A DNA stretch of 64,000 bases from the NCBI GenBank assembly GCA_900315805.1, contig ONAN01000006.1, forward strand, positions 1 through 64,000. The letters run 5' to 3'. Below are positions 1 through 8,748 of this stretch, one piece after another. Source of the stretch: an uncultured Selenomonadales bacterium. Its GTDB lineage: Bacteria; Bacillota; Negativicutes; Acidaminococcales; Acidaminococcaceae. Numbering within the stretch: the first letter of the stretch is position 1; every line of letters begins with the position of its first letter. The position numbers and the translations under genes are program-made. Below the pieces are notes generated by a model that ran no database searches, was not told the DNA's origin, and saw nothing but the letters and a program-made list of their open reading frames with translations.

Positions 1-126
1 ACAGCCAAGACATCCCTAGCATTCAGAAGCCCAAACCAGGTTGTAACAGAGTATTTCTCAAATTCAAGAGTGTAACACATGTCTTGACAACCAAGATGGG
101 CCTGATGGCGTGCGCCAAATTTCCGG

Positions 127-155
127 TTGACACGTCCCGGGGCATGGTGTATACT
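127..155 (+). promoter_or_regulatory. Promoter of the infC operon
   Basis: TTGACA (127-132) and TATACT (150-155) are separated by 17 bases, a near-consensus housekeeping promoter. Transcription would start near 162 and give a leader of about 190 nt before infC. Upstream bases 1-126 hold no gene or RNA that I can recognise. Confidence 0.8.
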
Positions 156-161
156 ATTCGA

Positions 162-351
162 GTAACAAAGCAGAAGCCATCCGCTTCTCACCTTGCGGCC
201 AAGCTCGACAGGGTTGAATAAGGCAATCATTTTGCGCGGGTGGAAGTTTTCTGCCCGCGTTTTCGTTTACCTGTTTTGTTACAGGAAAATGGCGGAAGGA
301 AAGGGTACGGACCCGTTCCGTTTCCGTGTGAGAATCTGGAGGTGAACCACT
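162..351 (+). promoter_or_regulatory. infC leader with attenuator hairpins (IF3/L20-type leader)
   Basis: The leader holds a small hairpin (AGAAGC 172-177 with GCTTCT 183-188). A terminator-like hairpin follows (CGCGGGT 235-241 with GCCCGCG 253-259) with a TTTTCGTTT tract. Firmicute infC-rpmI-rplT operons are commonly autoregulated by L20 through a leader terminator, and this arrangement fits. I infer the function from position and the hairpin; I did not match it to a covariance model. Confidence 0.55.
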
Positions 352-867
352 ATAAGCAGAGGAGACTTACGCATCAATGACGATATCCGTGCGAGAGAGG
401 TCCGCGTCATCGACGAGAACGGACAGCAGCTGGGTATCATGTCCAGCCGTGACGCCGTCCACGTGGCCATGGAACACCACCTGGACCTGGTGGAAATCTC
501 GCCGCAGGCACGTCCGCCTGTATGCAAGATATTGGATTATGGCAAATATCGTTACGAGCAGCAGAAACGGGAAAAAGAAGCCCGCAAGAAACAGAAAGTC
601 TTTGAAATCAAAGAAGTCAAGCTGCGCCCCGGTATTGAAGACCATGACTTTGGCGTTAAGTTCAAGAATGCAGCCCGCTTTCTGCAGGACGGCAACAAGG
701 TCAAGGTCACGATCATGTTCCGCGGCCGTGAAATGAGCCATCCGGAGCTGGGCGAAGTATTGCTCAACAAGATGGCAGAACAGCTCGGCGACACTGCCGT
801 TGTAGAAAAGAAGCCGAAAATCGAAGGCCGCAACATGACCATGGTCGTTGCGCCCAAGCAAAAATAA
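352..867 (+). CDS. infC: Translation initiation factor IF-3
   Basis: IF-3 binds the 30S subunit, checks the start codon and initiator tRNA, and prevents 50S joining. The frame reads INDDIRAREVRVI, then the N-domain, a basic linker and the C-domain with VKVTIMFRGREMSHPE, ending APKQK. An in-frame TGA at 343-345 limits the 5' end, and no ATG exists until 439, which would remove conserved residues. The best start is ATA at 352, seven bases after GGAGGTG (338-344), giving 171 residues, the usual length. ATC at 373 is an alternative, with AGAGGAG upstream. Rare starts are typical of infC, where they allow autoregulation. rpmI follows 18 bases downstream. Confidence 0.93.
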   Translation: MSRGDLRINDDIRAREVRVIDENGQQLGIMSSRDAVHVAMEHHLDLVEISPQARPPVCKILDYGKYRYEQQKREKEARKKQKVFEIKEVKLRPGIEDHDFGVKFKNAARFLQDGNKVKVTIMFRGREMSHPELGEVLLNKMAEQLGDTAVVEKKPKIEGRNMTMVVAPKQK

Positions 868-885
868 CCTGAGGAGGAATTTAGA

Positions 886-1083
886 ATGCCTAAGATGAAA
901 ACCCGCAGAAGCGCCGCAAAACGCTTCAAAGTAACCGGTACTGGAGAATTCAAACGTGGCCATGCTTTCCGCAGCCACATCCTGGAACATAAATCCCCGA
1001 CCCGTAAGAGAAACCTGCGTAAAGCTGCCCTCGTAGCCAAGACCGACCACGAGCATGTAGCCAAGATGTTACCGTACGCATAA
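886..1083 (+). CDS. rpmI: Ribosomal protein bL35
   Basis: A 65-residue basic protein of the 50S subunit, starting [20 protein letters not shown], the standard bL35 N-terminus, with a central [16 protein letters not shown] segment. Length is normal. A strong ribosome site (GAGGAGG) lies eight bases before ATG. It sits between infC and rplT, the order conserved across bacteria, and is presumably co-transcribed and co-regulated with them. Confidence 0.98.
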   Translation: MPKMKTRRSAAKRFKVTGTGEFKRGHAFRSHILEHKSPTRKRNLRKAALVAKTDHEHVAKMLPYA

Positions 1084-1115
1084 GACTTACGAGCGAGAGA
1101 GAGGAGATTTGAAAG

Positions 1116-1469
1116 ATGACTAGAATCAAAGTTGGTGTAACCGCACATCGTCGTCATAAACATATCTTAAAGCTGGCCAAGGGCTATCGCGGAGCCAAGC
1201 ATCTGCAGTTCAAGAAGGCCAATGAAACCGTCATGAAGGGCCTCATGTATGCCCGCCGTGACCGCCGTGCCAAGAAACGCGAATTCCGCAACCTGTGGAT
1301 TGCCCGTATCAACGCCGCAACCCGCGCCAACGGCATGTCCTACAGCCGCTTCATCTGCGGCCTGACCAAAGCCGGCATCGAACTGAACCGCAAAGTTCTG
1401 GCCGACATGGCCATCAACGACGCCGCTGCTTTCACCAAACTGGTGGAAACCGCAAAGGCTGCCCTGTAA
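1116..1469 (+). CDS. rplT: Ribosomal protein bL20
   Basis: This 117-residue basic protein is an early assembler of the 50S subunit, binding 23S rRNA. The N-terminal arm includes [17 protein letters not shown] and the globular part includes [20 protein letters not shown], both family hallmarks. Length is typical. AGAGAGGAG precedes ATG. In Firmicutes L20 also represses its own operon by binding the infC leader, so the hairpin-rich leader at 162-351 is its likely target. A strong terminator follows directly. Confidence 0.98.
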   Translation: MTRIKVGVTAHRRHKHILKLAKGYRGAKHLQFKKANETVMKGLMYARRDRRAKKREFRNLWIARINAATRANGMSYSRFICGLTKAGIELNRKVLADMAINDAAAFTKLVETAKAAL

Positions 1470-1480
1470 TCAGAGCAAAC

Positions 1481-1511
1481 GAACCCGGACCTCGTGTTCG
1501 GGTTCTTTTTG
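1481..1511 (+). terminator. Terminator after rplT
   Basis: GAACCCGGAC (1481-1490) pairs over ten positions, one of them G-U, with GTTCGGGTTC (1496-1505). The loop is CTCGT and TTTTT follows. It closes the infC-rpmI-rplT unit. Confidence 0.9.
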
Positions 1512-1554
1512 TATCCCGCGCCGGCAGCCGTACCGGCAGGGGACGGGAGAAATC

Positions 1555-2364
1555 ATGGAATCCATTACGAGTGTGAACAACCCGCAGGTCAAAGCTGCGG
1601 CAAACCTGAAAAACAAGAAATTCCGGACGGAGACGGGCCGTTTCGTCGCCGAAGGCCTGCGGGCCGTCCGCGAAGCCATCGCGTACGGGCAGGTGGAGAG
1701 CCTTTTCGTGACCGATGACGAGGCAGAACGCCTGGGAGACTGGCTGGACAAGGCGGCTTCCCGGGGCGCCCGCCTGTACCGCGTCGACGGAAAGGTCATG
1801 GCCCGCCTGAGCGATACCAAGACGCCCCAGGGCGTGCTGGCCGTGGCCGCCATGCCCCGCGCGGGCCTGGCGGACCTGCGTCCCGACCCGGCCGATCCCG
1901 ACGCGCCCGTCGTCATCCTGGACCGCATCCAGGATCCGGGCAACCTGGGCACCATCATCCGCACGGCCGACGCCGCGGGCGTGCAGGCCGTCCTGCTCCT
2001 CGAAGGCTGCGTGGACGCCTACAGCCCCAAAGTGGTGCGGGCCACCATGGGGTCCCTGTTCCACCTGCCGCTGGTGCAGCACCTGGCCGCGGAAGAAGTC
2101 CTGTCCTGGTGCGCCCGGCAAGGTTTCCGCACGGTGGCCACCTGCCTGGAAGGCGCCAGCGACCTGTACCGGGCGGAACTTGCAGGCAAGCAGGCCTTCA
2201 TCCTCGGCAACGAGGCCAACGGCGTGGCTCCGGCCCTGCAGCAGGCCGCCGCGGAACGGGTCTTCATCCCCATGCCGGGCAAGGCGGAATCCATGAACGT
2301 CGCCATGGCGGCGGGCATCATTCTGTTCGAAGCCCTGCGCCGGCGCCGGTACGGCCGCTTGTAA
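1555..2364 (+). CDS. TrmH/SpoU-family rRNA 2'-O-methyltransferase (YsgA-like)
   Basis: A 269-residue SpoU-type RNA methyltransferase that would transfer a methyl group from SAM to a ribose 2'-OH in rRNA. The N-terminal substrate-binding region (KFRTETGRFVAEGLRAVREA) is followed by the knotted domain: motif 1 DPGNLGTIIRTADAAG (about 126-141), motif 2 ILGNEANGV, and motif 3 IPMPGKAESMNVAMAAGI. The exact nucleotide target is not readable from sequence. Position between rplT and pheS matches ysgA in Bacillus. ATG 1555 has a GGGAG site and the next gene is beyond a T-box, so it is probably expressed alone. Confidence 0.88.
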   Translation: MESITSVNNPQVKAAANLKNKKFRTETGRFVAEGLRAVREAIAYGQVESLFVTDDEAERLGDWLDKAASRGARLYRVDGKVMARLSDTKTPQGVLAVAAMPRAGLADLRPDPADPDAPVVILDRIQDPGNLGTIIRTADAAGVQAVLLLEGCVDAYSPKVVRATMGSLFHLPLVQHLAAEEVLSWCARQGFRTVATCLEGASDLYRAELAGKQAFILGNEANGVAPALQQAAAERVFIPMPGKAESMNVAMAAGIILFEALRRRRYGRL

Positions 2365-2375
2365 TCCCCTTTTTC

Positions 2376-2404
2376 TTGCTGTTTCGGCAAAAGGGTGATA
2401 TAAT
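2376..2404 (+). promoter_or_regulatory. Promoter of pheST
   Basis: TTGCTG (2376-2381), 17 bases, then a perfect TATAAT (2399-2404), placed directly upstream of the T-box leader. Confidence 0.7.
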
Positions 2405-2410
2405 ATCTAA

Positions 2411-2658
2411 GTTAACTGAATACGTCCCTGAAGCAAGTAAAATGGCACAAAGAACGGGAGAGTAGCGGTGAAAACGCTTGGCAGAGAGTCCGCGGATGGT
2501 GAAAGCGGACAGCGCGGCAGCCGCGAAGTTCACCCGGGAGTGTTCCGGCTGAAAGACCAGTAGGCCGGGCGTAACGCTGCGTTAAAGCGGAAGAGTACAA
2601 ATTAGGGTGGTACCGCGGAATATTACTTTCGCCCCTTGACAGGGACGAAAGTTTTTTT
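2411..2658 (+). promoter_or_regulatory. T-box riboswitch (tRNA-Phe) upstream of pheST
   Basis: The leader carries the invariant T-box sequence AGGGTGGTACCGCGG (2604-2618). A Stem I distal region (GTCCGCGGATGGTGAAAGCG) lies upstream. The probable specifier codon is TTC (2529-2531) in GAAGTTCACCC, matching Phe. The terminator ACTTTCG (2625-2631) with CGAAAGT (2646-2652) is followed by a run of T. Uncharged tRNA-Phe would stabilise the antiterminator and switch on pheST. T-box identity is certain; the specifier assignment is inference strengthened by the downstream genes. Confidence 0.93.
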
Positions 2659-2679
2659 GTTATTTTAGGAGGTAATGTC

Positions 2680-3711
2680 ATGGGTATGAAGGACATGCTG
2701 CTCGAACTGCGCGAAAAGGCGCTGCAGGACATGCAGGCAGCAAAAGACTCCCAGGAACTGCAGGACCTGAAAGTCAAATATCTGGGCCGCAAGGGCCCGA
2801 TGACGGAAATTCTGCGCGGCATGGGCAAAGTGCCGGCAGCGGAACGGCCGAAGATCGGCGAAGTGGTGAACCAGGTCAAACAGACGCTGGAACAGACCAT
2901 CAAGGACCGGGCGGAAATCCTGAAACAGGAAGCCCTGAAGGCCAAAATCGAGCACGACAAGGTGGACATCACCCTGCCGGGCCGCAAACCGGCCTGCGGC
3001 CATCTGCATCCGCTGACCCTGACGGCACGCGAAATCAAGCGCATCTTCATGCACATGGGCTTCGACGTCATCGAAGGACCGGAAATCGACAATGACTACT
3101 TCAATTTCGAAGCGTTGAACCTGCCCAAGGACCATCCGGCCCGCGATATGCAGGACACGTTCTACATTACGGACAACTACCTGCTGCGCACGCAGACATC
3201 CGGTGTCCAGGCCCGCACCATGCAGGCCCATGAGCCGAACACGCCGATCCGCATGATTTCCCCCGGCGCCGTGTACCGCAATGACTACGACGCCACCCAT
3301 TCGCCCATGTTCCACCAGGTCGAAGGCCTCGTCGTGGACCGCAACATCAGCCTGGCCGACCTGAAGGGCACGCTGGAACTGTTCTGCCGCGAAATGTTCG
3401 GCGACGACGTCAAGATCCGCCTGCGCCCGAGCTACTTCCCCTTCACGGAACCTTCGTGCGAAGTCGATATTTCCTGCGTCATCTGCGGCGGCAAAGGCTG
3501 CAACGTCTGCAAACATTCGGGCTGGCTCGAAATCCTCGGCGCCGGCGAAGTACATCCGAACGTGCTGAAGATGAGCGGCTACGATCCCTCCATCATGAAT
3601 GGGTATGCTTTCGGCATGGGCATCGAACGCATCGCCATGCTGAAATACGGCATCGATGACCTGCGGCTGTTCTTCGAGAACGACCTGCGTTTCATCCGTC
3701 AGTTCAGATAA
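2680..3711 (+). CDS. pheS: Phenylalanine--tRNA ligase alpha subunit
   Basis: The catalytic alpha subunit of the alpha2beta2 PheRS, charging tRNA-Phe with Phe. The first 90 residues form the tRNA-binding coiled coil (LLELREKALQDMQAAKDSQE). The class II core follows, with motif 2 around YRNDYDATHSPMFHQVEGLV and motif 3 FGMGIERIAMLKYGIDDLR near the C-terminus. Length 343 is standard. ATG 2680 follows AGGAGGTAATGTC. It is controlled by the Phe T-box and followed after 14 bases by pheT. Confidence 0.98.
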   Translation: MGMKDMLLELREKALQDMQAAKDSQELQDLKVKYLGRKGPMTEILRGMGKVPAAERPKIGEVVNQVKQTLEQTIKDRAEILKQEALKAKIEHDKVDITLPGRKPACGHLHPLTLTAREIKRIFMHMGFDVIEGPEIDNDYFNFEALNLPKDHPARDMQDTFYITDNYLLRTQTSGVQARTMQAHEPNTPIRMISPGAVYRNDYDATHSPMFHQVEGLVVDRNISLADLKGTLELFCREMFGDDVKIRLRPSYFPFTEPSCEVDISCVICGGKGCNVCKHSGWLEILGAGEVHPNVLKMSGYDPSIMNGYAFGMGIERIAMLKYGIDDLRLFFENDLRFIRQFR

Positions 3712-3725
3712 GGGAGGATTAAAAA

Positions 3726-6161
3726 ATGTTAGTATCGATTGAATGGTTGAAGAAATATGTCGATTTCGACATCACTCCCGAAGAACTGGCCGATAAACTG
3801 ACCCACGTCGGCCTCGAAGTGGAAAGCGTCATTCATCTGGGAGCGGGGATTTCCGGCGTCCTGACCGGCAAAGTGACGGCCATCGAACGGAATCCGAAAT
3901 CGGATCACCTGTGGGTCTGCCAGATGGACTACGGCTCCGGTGAAATCGTCCAGATCGAGACCGGCGCCCAGAACGTCAAACTGGGCGATATGGTGCCCGT
4001 GGCGACCGTCGGTGCCACCCTGCCCAACGGCATGAAGCTGAAACCCGTGAAGATGGCAGGCCTGGAATCCTTCGGCATGCTCTGCAGCGCCCAGGAACTG
4101 GGCATCGACTCCAAGCTGCTCCTGCCGGAACAGCGCGAAGGCATCCTCATCCTGCCGCCGGATACGCCCATCGGCAAAGATATCCGCGAAGTGCTGGGCC
4201 TCACCGACACCGTGCTGGACATCGACCTGACGGCCAACAAGCAGGACTGCTTCTGCATGACCGGCGTAGCCCGCGAAGCGGCCGCCGTGTTAGGGAAAAA
4301 GATGCAGCTGCCCGACATGTCCGTCAAAGAAAACGACGGCCGGGACATCACCGGCATGATGCGGAACGAAATCGAAGTGCCCGAACTGTGCAGCCGTTTT
4401 GCCAACCGCATCATCACGGACATCAAGATCATGCCGTCCCCGGAATGGATGCAGAATGAACTGCGTGCGGTCAGCATCCGCCCCATCAACAACGTCGTCG
4501 ACGTGACGAACTATGTCATGATGGAGCTGGGCCAGCCCATGCACGCGTATGATTACGACACGCTGAAAGACCACGCCCTCATCGTCCGCCGTGCCAAAGC
4601 CGGGGAAAAGCTGACCACCCTGGACGGCAAGGAACGCGACCTGACGCCGGACATGATCGTCATCGCCGACACGGAAAAAGCCGTCGGCCTGGGCGGTGTC
4701 ATGGGCGGTCTGCAGACGGAAGTCACGGACAAGACGCAGACCGTCATCCTGGAAGCGGCCACCTTCAACGGCCCCTCCATCCGCCATACCTCCAAGGCCC
4801 TGGGCCTGCGCAGCGAAGCGTCCATGCGCTTTGAACGCGGCGTCGACACGGGTCATACGTGGTATGCCCTGGACCGCGCCGTCCACCTGCTGGAAGAAAT
4901 GGGCGCCTGCAAGAGCGTCAAAGGCATCTGCGAATCCTATCCCGTACCGTTCGTACCGACGGTGCTGGACATTTCGCCGGCTGCCATGAACACCCGCATC
5001 GGCGTGGAAATTCCCGTTGCGGAAATGGTCTCCATCTTACGGAGCCTGGAATTCGAAGTGGAAGAAGAGAAGGACGGGAACCTGAAGGTCACCGTGCCGT
5101 CCTGGCGCAGCGACGTGACCTGCGACGCGGATATTTCCGAAGAAATCGCCCGCATGCATTCCTACGACAAGATTGAATCCCATAATCCGATGCTGGCCAT
5201 GAAGGAAGGCCGCGAAGACCCCATGGAGACGGTCAAGGACGGCGTGCAGGATTACCTGGCGTCGGCCGGCCTGGACGAAGTCCAGAACTACACCTTCATC
5301 CATCCGTCCTTCATGGACAAAATGATGCTGCCGCCTGACGACGCGCGCCGCAAAGCCATCCGCCTGATGAACCCCATCAGCGACGAATTCAGCACCATGC
5401 GCACGACCATGCTGCCGGGCATGCTGGCCACGGCGGCCTACAACCTGGCACGCCAGGCCGAAAGCGTCAAGATTTTCGAGACGGGCCGCATCTACCTGCC
5501 CAAGAATCTGCCCCTGACGGAACATCCGGAAGAACGGCAGATGATCGGGGCCGTCATGACGGGCCGCCGCGACGACCTGAACTGGACGAGCGGCAAGGAC
5601 AACGTCGACTTCTTCGATATGAAGGGCGTTGTGGAAGGCCTTTTGGAATCGGTACACCTGACGGGGTACGAGCTGGTTCCCTGCACGGAACCGTACATGC
5701 ATCCCGGCAAGAGCTGCGCAGTCCTCGCGGACGGCAAGGCCATCGGCTATTTCGGCTGCCTGCATCCGACGGCGGCCGCCAACTTCAACGTCAACGAAGA
5801 GACCTACGTGCTGGAAATGGAACTGGCTCCGCTGGCGAAGGCCGCCGGGACGGTGCCGCAGTACACGCACCTGGCCAAGTTCCCCGGCATGAGCCGCGAT
5901 ATCGCCGTCGTCGTGCCGGATACGGTGTCCATGAAGGAACTGGAAGGCGTCATCCGCGCCAATGCGGGCGATTTGCTGCGCCAGGTCCGCGTCTTCGACG
6001 TGTACACGGGCAAGCAGGTTGACAAGGGCAGCAAGTCCGTCGCCTTCAACCTGACCTTCCGGGCCGACGACCGCACGCTGACCGATGCGGAAATCGACGC
6101 CATCATGAAGACCGTCGTGAACAATGTGCAGGAGACCTACAAGGCACAACTGCGTAAATAA
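3726..6161 (+). CDS. pheT: Phenylalanine--tRNA ligase beta subunit
   Basis: The 811-residue beta subunit completes PheRS. It starts MLVSIEWLKKYVDFDITPEE and contains an EMAP/OB-type tRNA-binding domain (about 40-150). The B3/B4 editing region, where mischarged Tyr is removed, and a B5 domain follow (RPINNVVDVTNYVMMELGQP lies in the former). A C-terminal ferredoxin-fold anticodon-binding domain covers roughly 715-810 (KFPGMSRDIAVVVP). Length is normal. GGGAGG precedes ATG. The gap to the next gene is 33 bases with no obvious terminator, so read-through is possible. Confidence 0.98.
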   Translation: MLVSIEWLKKYVDFDITPEELADKLTHVGLEVESVIHLGAGISGVLTGKVTAIERNPKSDHLWVCQMDYGSGEIVQIETGAQNVKLGDMVPVATVGATLPNGMKLKPVKMAGLESFGMLCSAQELGIDSKLLLPEQREGILILPPDTPIGKDIREVLGLTDTVLDIDLTANKQDCFCMTGVAREAAAVLGKKMQLPDMSVKENDGRDITGMMRNEIEVPELCSRFANRIITDIKIMPSPEWMQNELRAVSIRPINNVVDVTNYVMMELGQPMHAYDYDTLKDHALIVRRAKAGEKLTTLDGKERDLTPDMIVIADTEKAVGLGGVMGGLQTEVTDKTQTVILEAATFNGPSIRHTSKALGLRSEASMRFERGVDTGHTWYALDRAVHLLEEMGACKSVKGICESYPVPFVPTVLDISPAAMNTRIGVEIPVAEMVSILRSLEFEVEEEKDGNLKVTVPSWRSDVTCDADISEEIARMHSYDKIESHNPMLAMKEGREDPMETVKDGVQDYLASAGLDEVQNYTFIHPSFMDKMMLPPDDARRKAIRLMNPISDEFSTMRTTMLPGMLATAAYNLARQAESVKIFETGRIYLPKNLPLTEHPEERQMIGAVMTGRRDDLNWTSGKDNVDFFDMKGVVEGLLESVHLTGYELVPCTEPYMHPGKSCAVLADGKAIGYFGCLHPTAAANFNVNEETYVLEMELAPLAKAAGTVPQYTHLAKFPGMSRDIAVVVPDTVSMKELEGVIRANAGDLLRQVRVFDVYTGKQVDKGSKSVAFNLTFRADDRTLTDAEIDAIMKTVVNNVQETYKAQLRK

Positions 6162-6194
6162 AGAGAATTCAGTTTGTGATACACAGAGGCGCAC

Positions 6195-7079
6195 ATGAAG
6201 ATAATAGACGCGCATATGCATTATTTTAAGGTCGAGGGGTTTGACCAGCTGGCAGCCCTGTCGGGACACGAAAATTCCCGCGCGGGCTGGCAGCAGATCT
6301 GCGAAGAAAACAACATCGTCTTTTCCGTGGCCATGGGGAACAGTTACGACGCACCGAGCCGCTTCGGCGGCGTGGCGCCGCGGCTGATCGACCTGGGTTC
6401 CGCGGGCCGGCCTTTTTCCTGCGAACCCTACAACCAGGCACCCAACGTGGGCTACTGCCTGGGGGTGGAAAGCGAGCAGATCACGCCGGAAAACGCGGAT
6501 AAGACGGCCCGGGAATTCGAATGGTACCTGGAACACGATCCCCACTGCCTGGGCATCAAGTTCTACATGGGCTATGAGAACGTCTACCTGTACGACGAAC
6601 GGCACGAGCCGCTCTTCGAACTGGCGAAGGCCTATCATGTGCCCGTGGCCATGCATTCCGGCGAAACGGCGAACCATCACGGCCGCCTGCGCTACGCCCA
6701 CCCGCTGACGGTGGACGAAGCCGCCAGCCGCCATCCCGATGTCCAGTTCGTCATCTGCCATGTCGGCAATCCCTGGATTCCCGATGCCATCGAGGTCGCG
6801 GCGAAAAATGAAAACGTCGCCATCGACTTTTCCGGCCTGTGGGAATACCATCTCACGCCGGCCCGGGAGCAGTCCCTTGAAGCCTTCCAGAAGTACATCC
6901 GCATGTGGCTGGAGTACCAGGGCATCTGGGACCGCATCCTCTACGGCAGTGACTGGCCCCTCATCAACATTCCTGACAATATCCGCAACCTCGGACGGAT
7001 TGTGCCGGAGAAGCATTGGGAAGAGTTTTACTATCAGAACGCGCTCCGCGTATACGGGCGCATTGGAGATTTGCTTTGA
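6195..7079 (+). CDS. Amidohydrolase-2 family metal-dependent hydrolase
   Basis: A 294-residue TIM-barrel hydrolase of the amidohydrolase_2 (ACMSD-like) group. Visible metal-site residues are the N-terminal DAHMH (H7 and H9), H154 in AMHSGE, H189 in CHVGNPW, and D253 in YGSDWP. The substrate cannot be told from sequence; members decarboxylate or hydrolyse small carboxylated or cyclic compounds. No signal peptide, so cytosolic. Its TGA overlaps the ATG of the next membrane gene (TGATG), suggesting translational coupling with the Hyf-like cluster, though a functional link is not obvious. Confidence 0.82.
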   Translation: MKIIDAHMHYFKVEGFDQLAALSGHENSRAGWQQICEENNIVFSVAMGNSYDAPSRFGGVAPRLIDLGSAGRPFSCEPYNQAPNVGYCLGVESEQITPENADKTAREFEWYLEHDPHCLGIKFYMGYENVYLYDERHEPLFELAKAYHVPVAMHSGETANHHGRLRYAHPLTVDEAASRHPDVQFVICHVGNPWIPDAIEVAAKNENVAIDFSGLWEYHLTPAREQSLEAFQKYIRMWLEYQGIWDRILYGSDWPLINIPDNIRNLGRIVPEKHWEEFYYQNALRVYGRIGDLL

Positions 7080-7924
7080 TGAAACGGTTTTATGCGGCGC
7101 CCATCGTGTTCGTGGTGGGCGCCTGTGTTTTGTTCCTGACGGGCTGGGCCTTCACCTTTCAGGGAGGCCTGGTCCTGATGGCCTGCGGGCTGGTGGAGAC
7201 CCTGCTGTCGGCCCGCTCGCTCTGGCAGGCCGGGTGCCGCGGCGACGATAAAAGGTTCAGCGGTTCCGCGGCCCTGCAGGAGGCCGGTTACGCGATTACC
7301 GCAGCGGGCCTCGGCTGCCTGCTGCTCCAGTATCCCAACGCCGCCCTGCCTTTTGTCTGCTTTTCCGCGGCGGCCCTCTTCCTGGCCCAGCTGGTCCTGT
7401 CCCTGAGCGGCGTCGTCATCGCGACGTCCCGCGCGGGGTACCGCCTGGCCCTGTTCTGCCTGGCCGGCGTGCCCATGACCCTGGGCTTCGCAGGCCTCTG
7501 GCAGCTCTGCCAGGGAGCCCTGAGCCTGCCCATGGCGGAAGCCGCGGCCTGGGTGAAACCGCTCCTGGCCGTGCTGTTCGCGGTCCTGGGGCTGACCTGG
7601 GGACTGCGCCTGGGTGCCTGCGGCATGTATTACCGCGCCGTGTCGGCTGATGCGGAACGGGAAAAACCTCCCTTCCGCCTGGCCGAAGCCATGGCCCCCG
7701 TGGCGGACTTCGTCCTGGGCCTGTTCCCGATCCTGCTGGTGGCGCAGGCGGAACAGCTGCTGCTGAGCGCCCGCCTGCCTTTCCCCGTGGGGGACTTTAT
7801 GGGCCTCATCTGGGGCGGCACGGGACGTTACGCCATCTACAGCCCCCTCATCGTGGCCGTGCTGTTCTTCATGCTGCTGGCCGTCCTGGATGCCGTGTCC
7901 GGCAAAAGGAGGGCTGAATCATGA
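7079..7924 (+). CDS. Integral membrane protein resembling the C-terminal half of HyfB/NuoL-type antiporter subunits
   Basis: 281 residues, almost entirely hydrophobic, with about eight membrane segments. The stretch LFCLAGVPMTLGFAGLW resembles the SLLGLPPTAGF motif of NuoL/NuoM/HyfB. A later EAMAPVADFVLGLFPILL resembles the E-P-M...P end of that family. HyfB proteins are about 670 residues, so this would be a half-length relative. The ATG at 7079 overlaps the previous stop; an earlier in-frame start at 7016 lies inside the preceding gene and is less likely. It overlaps the next gene by ATGA. Assignment rests on weak motif resemblance plus B-C-E gene order. Confidence 0.5.
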   Translation: MKRFYAAPIVFVVGACVLFLTGWAFTFQGGLVLMACGLVETLLSARSLWQAGCRGDDKRFSGSAALQEAGYAITAAGLGCLLLQYPNAALPFVCFSAAALFLAQLVLSLSGVVIATSRAGYRLALFCLAGVPMTLGFAGLWQLCQGALSLPMAEAAAWVKPLLAVLFAVLGLTWGLRLGACGMYYRAVSADAEREKPPFRLAEAMAPVADFVLGLFPILLVAQAEQLLLSARLPFPVGDFMGLIWGGTGRYAIYSPLIVAVLFFMLLAVLDAVSGKRRAES

Positions 7925-8727
7925 AGTTCCTGATGATCAATATCGGCGTCGGTCTGGTACAGGCCGTGGCCCTGACCCTGGCGGCGCCGCTCCTTTTGGG
8001 CATCGTCTTCCGCCTGGCCCGCATCGGCCGGCCCGGTCCCGCCGACGGCCTGTTGTTCCTGTACGAACGGCTGGGAGCGGCACGCTTCCATAACCTGTCG
8101 CTGGGGCCGACGCTGGAATTCGTCTGCGTCTTCCTGGCGGCGTCCATGCTGCCGGGTTTCCTGGGAGCCAAGATCACCTTCGGCGATTTCCCCCTGCTGA
8201 CGGCCCTTTTGGGCATGGCTGCCCTGGCGGCCGCCCTGTACGGGGAAGAAGACGGCGGCAGCGGCGTGCCGCAGAAGCAGGTCCTGTTTGAGGCCGGCCT
8301 GTTCTGCGCGGCCCTGTTCCTCGCCATCGCCTGCCGCGGCTTCCATGCCATGTCGACCATGCTGCCTGACGCGGCTTTCCAGTTCCGCGGTACCTATCTG
8401 ACGGGCTACACGGAACTGGCCGCCCTCGGCTTTTTCAGCCTGCTCGCGGCGGAAGGGGAGGGCGCCCTGCGTTACTTTACGGGCACCCGGCCCGAAGCCA
8501 TGACGTTCTGGGGCGCCCTGGCCCGCCTGCTGCGGACCGTGGTCCTGCTCATGCTGTGTGCGGAACTGTTTCTGCCCGTGCCGCTGCCGTCGGGGCCGCG
8601 CGCCCTCGTGACGGCCGTCCTGCTCGCCGCGGTCCTGGCCGTCCTGGGTCATTTCCGGCTCTACGCCCGCCGCATCCTGCTGACGGCCGCGCCGGTGCTG
8701 CTGTTCCTGTCCATCCTGGCCCAGTGA
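7921..8727 (+). CDS. Membrane protein resembling HyfC/HycD (NuoH-like) hydrogenase membrane subunit
   Basis: 268 residues with about seven or eight membrane segments. The opening LTLAAPLLLGIVFRLARIG followed by RPGPADGLLFLYERLG resembles the HycD/HyfC N-terminus, in which a short GRRGP loop follows helix 1. The C-terminal ELAALGFFSLLAAEGEG to LLMLCAELFLP matches the helices of the NuoH family that end in LF-P. The PFD-type acidic loop usual for quinone or proton coupling is not visible. It overlaps the preceding gene by four bases (ATGA). No hydrogenase large or small subunit is nearby. Confidence 0.5.
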   Translation: MKFLMINIGVGLVQAVALTLAAPLLLGIVFRLARIGRPGPADGLLFLYERLGAARFHNLSLGPTLEFVCVFLAASMLPGFLGAKITFGDFPLLTALLGMAALAAALYGEEDGGSGVPQKQVLFEAGLFCAALFLAIACRGFHAMSTMLPDAAFQFRGTYLTGYTELAALGFFSLLAAEGEGALRYFTGTRPEAMTFWGALARLLRTVVLLMLCAELFLPVPLPSGPRALVTAVLLAAVLAVLGHFRLYARRILLTAAPVLLFLSILAQ

Positions 8728-8748
8728 AGCCCCTGCGCTGTCACAAAA

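Noticed and set aside
84-112. TTGACA at 84-89 as a second infC promoter
   Set aside because: No -10 lies at the right distance; the pair at 127-155 is far better.
5037-7016. 659-codon minus-strand open frame across pheT and the amidohydrolase
   Set aside because: Shadow frame. Both plus-strand genes have recognisable domains.
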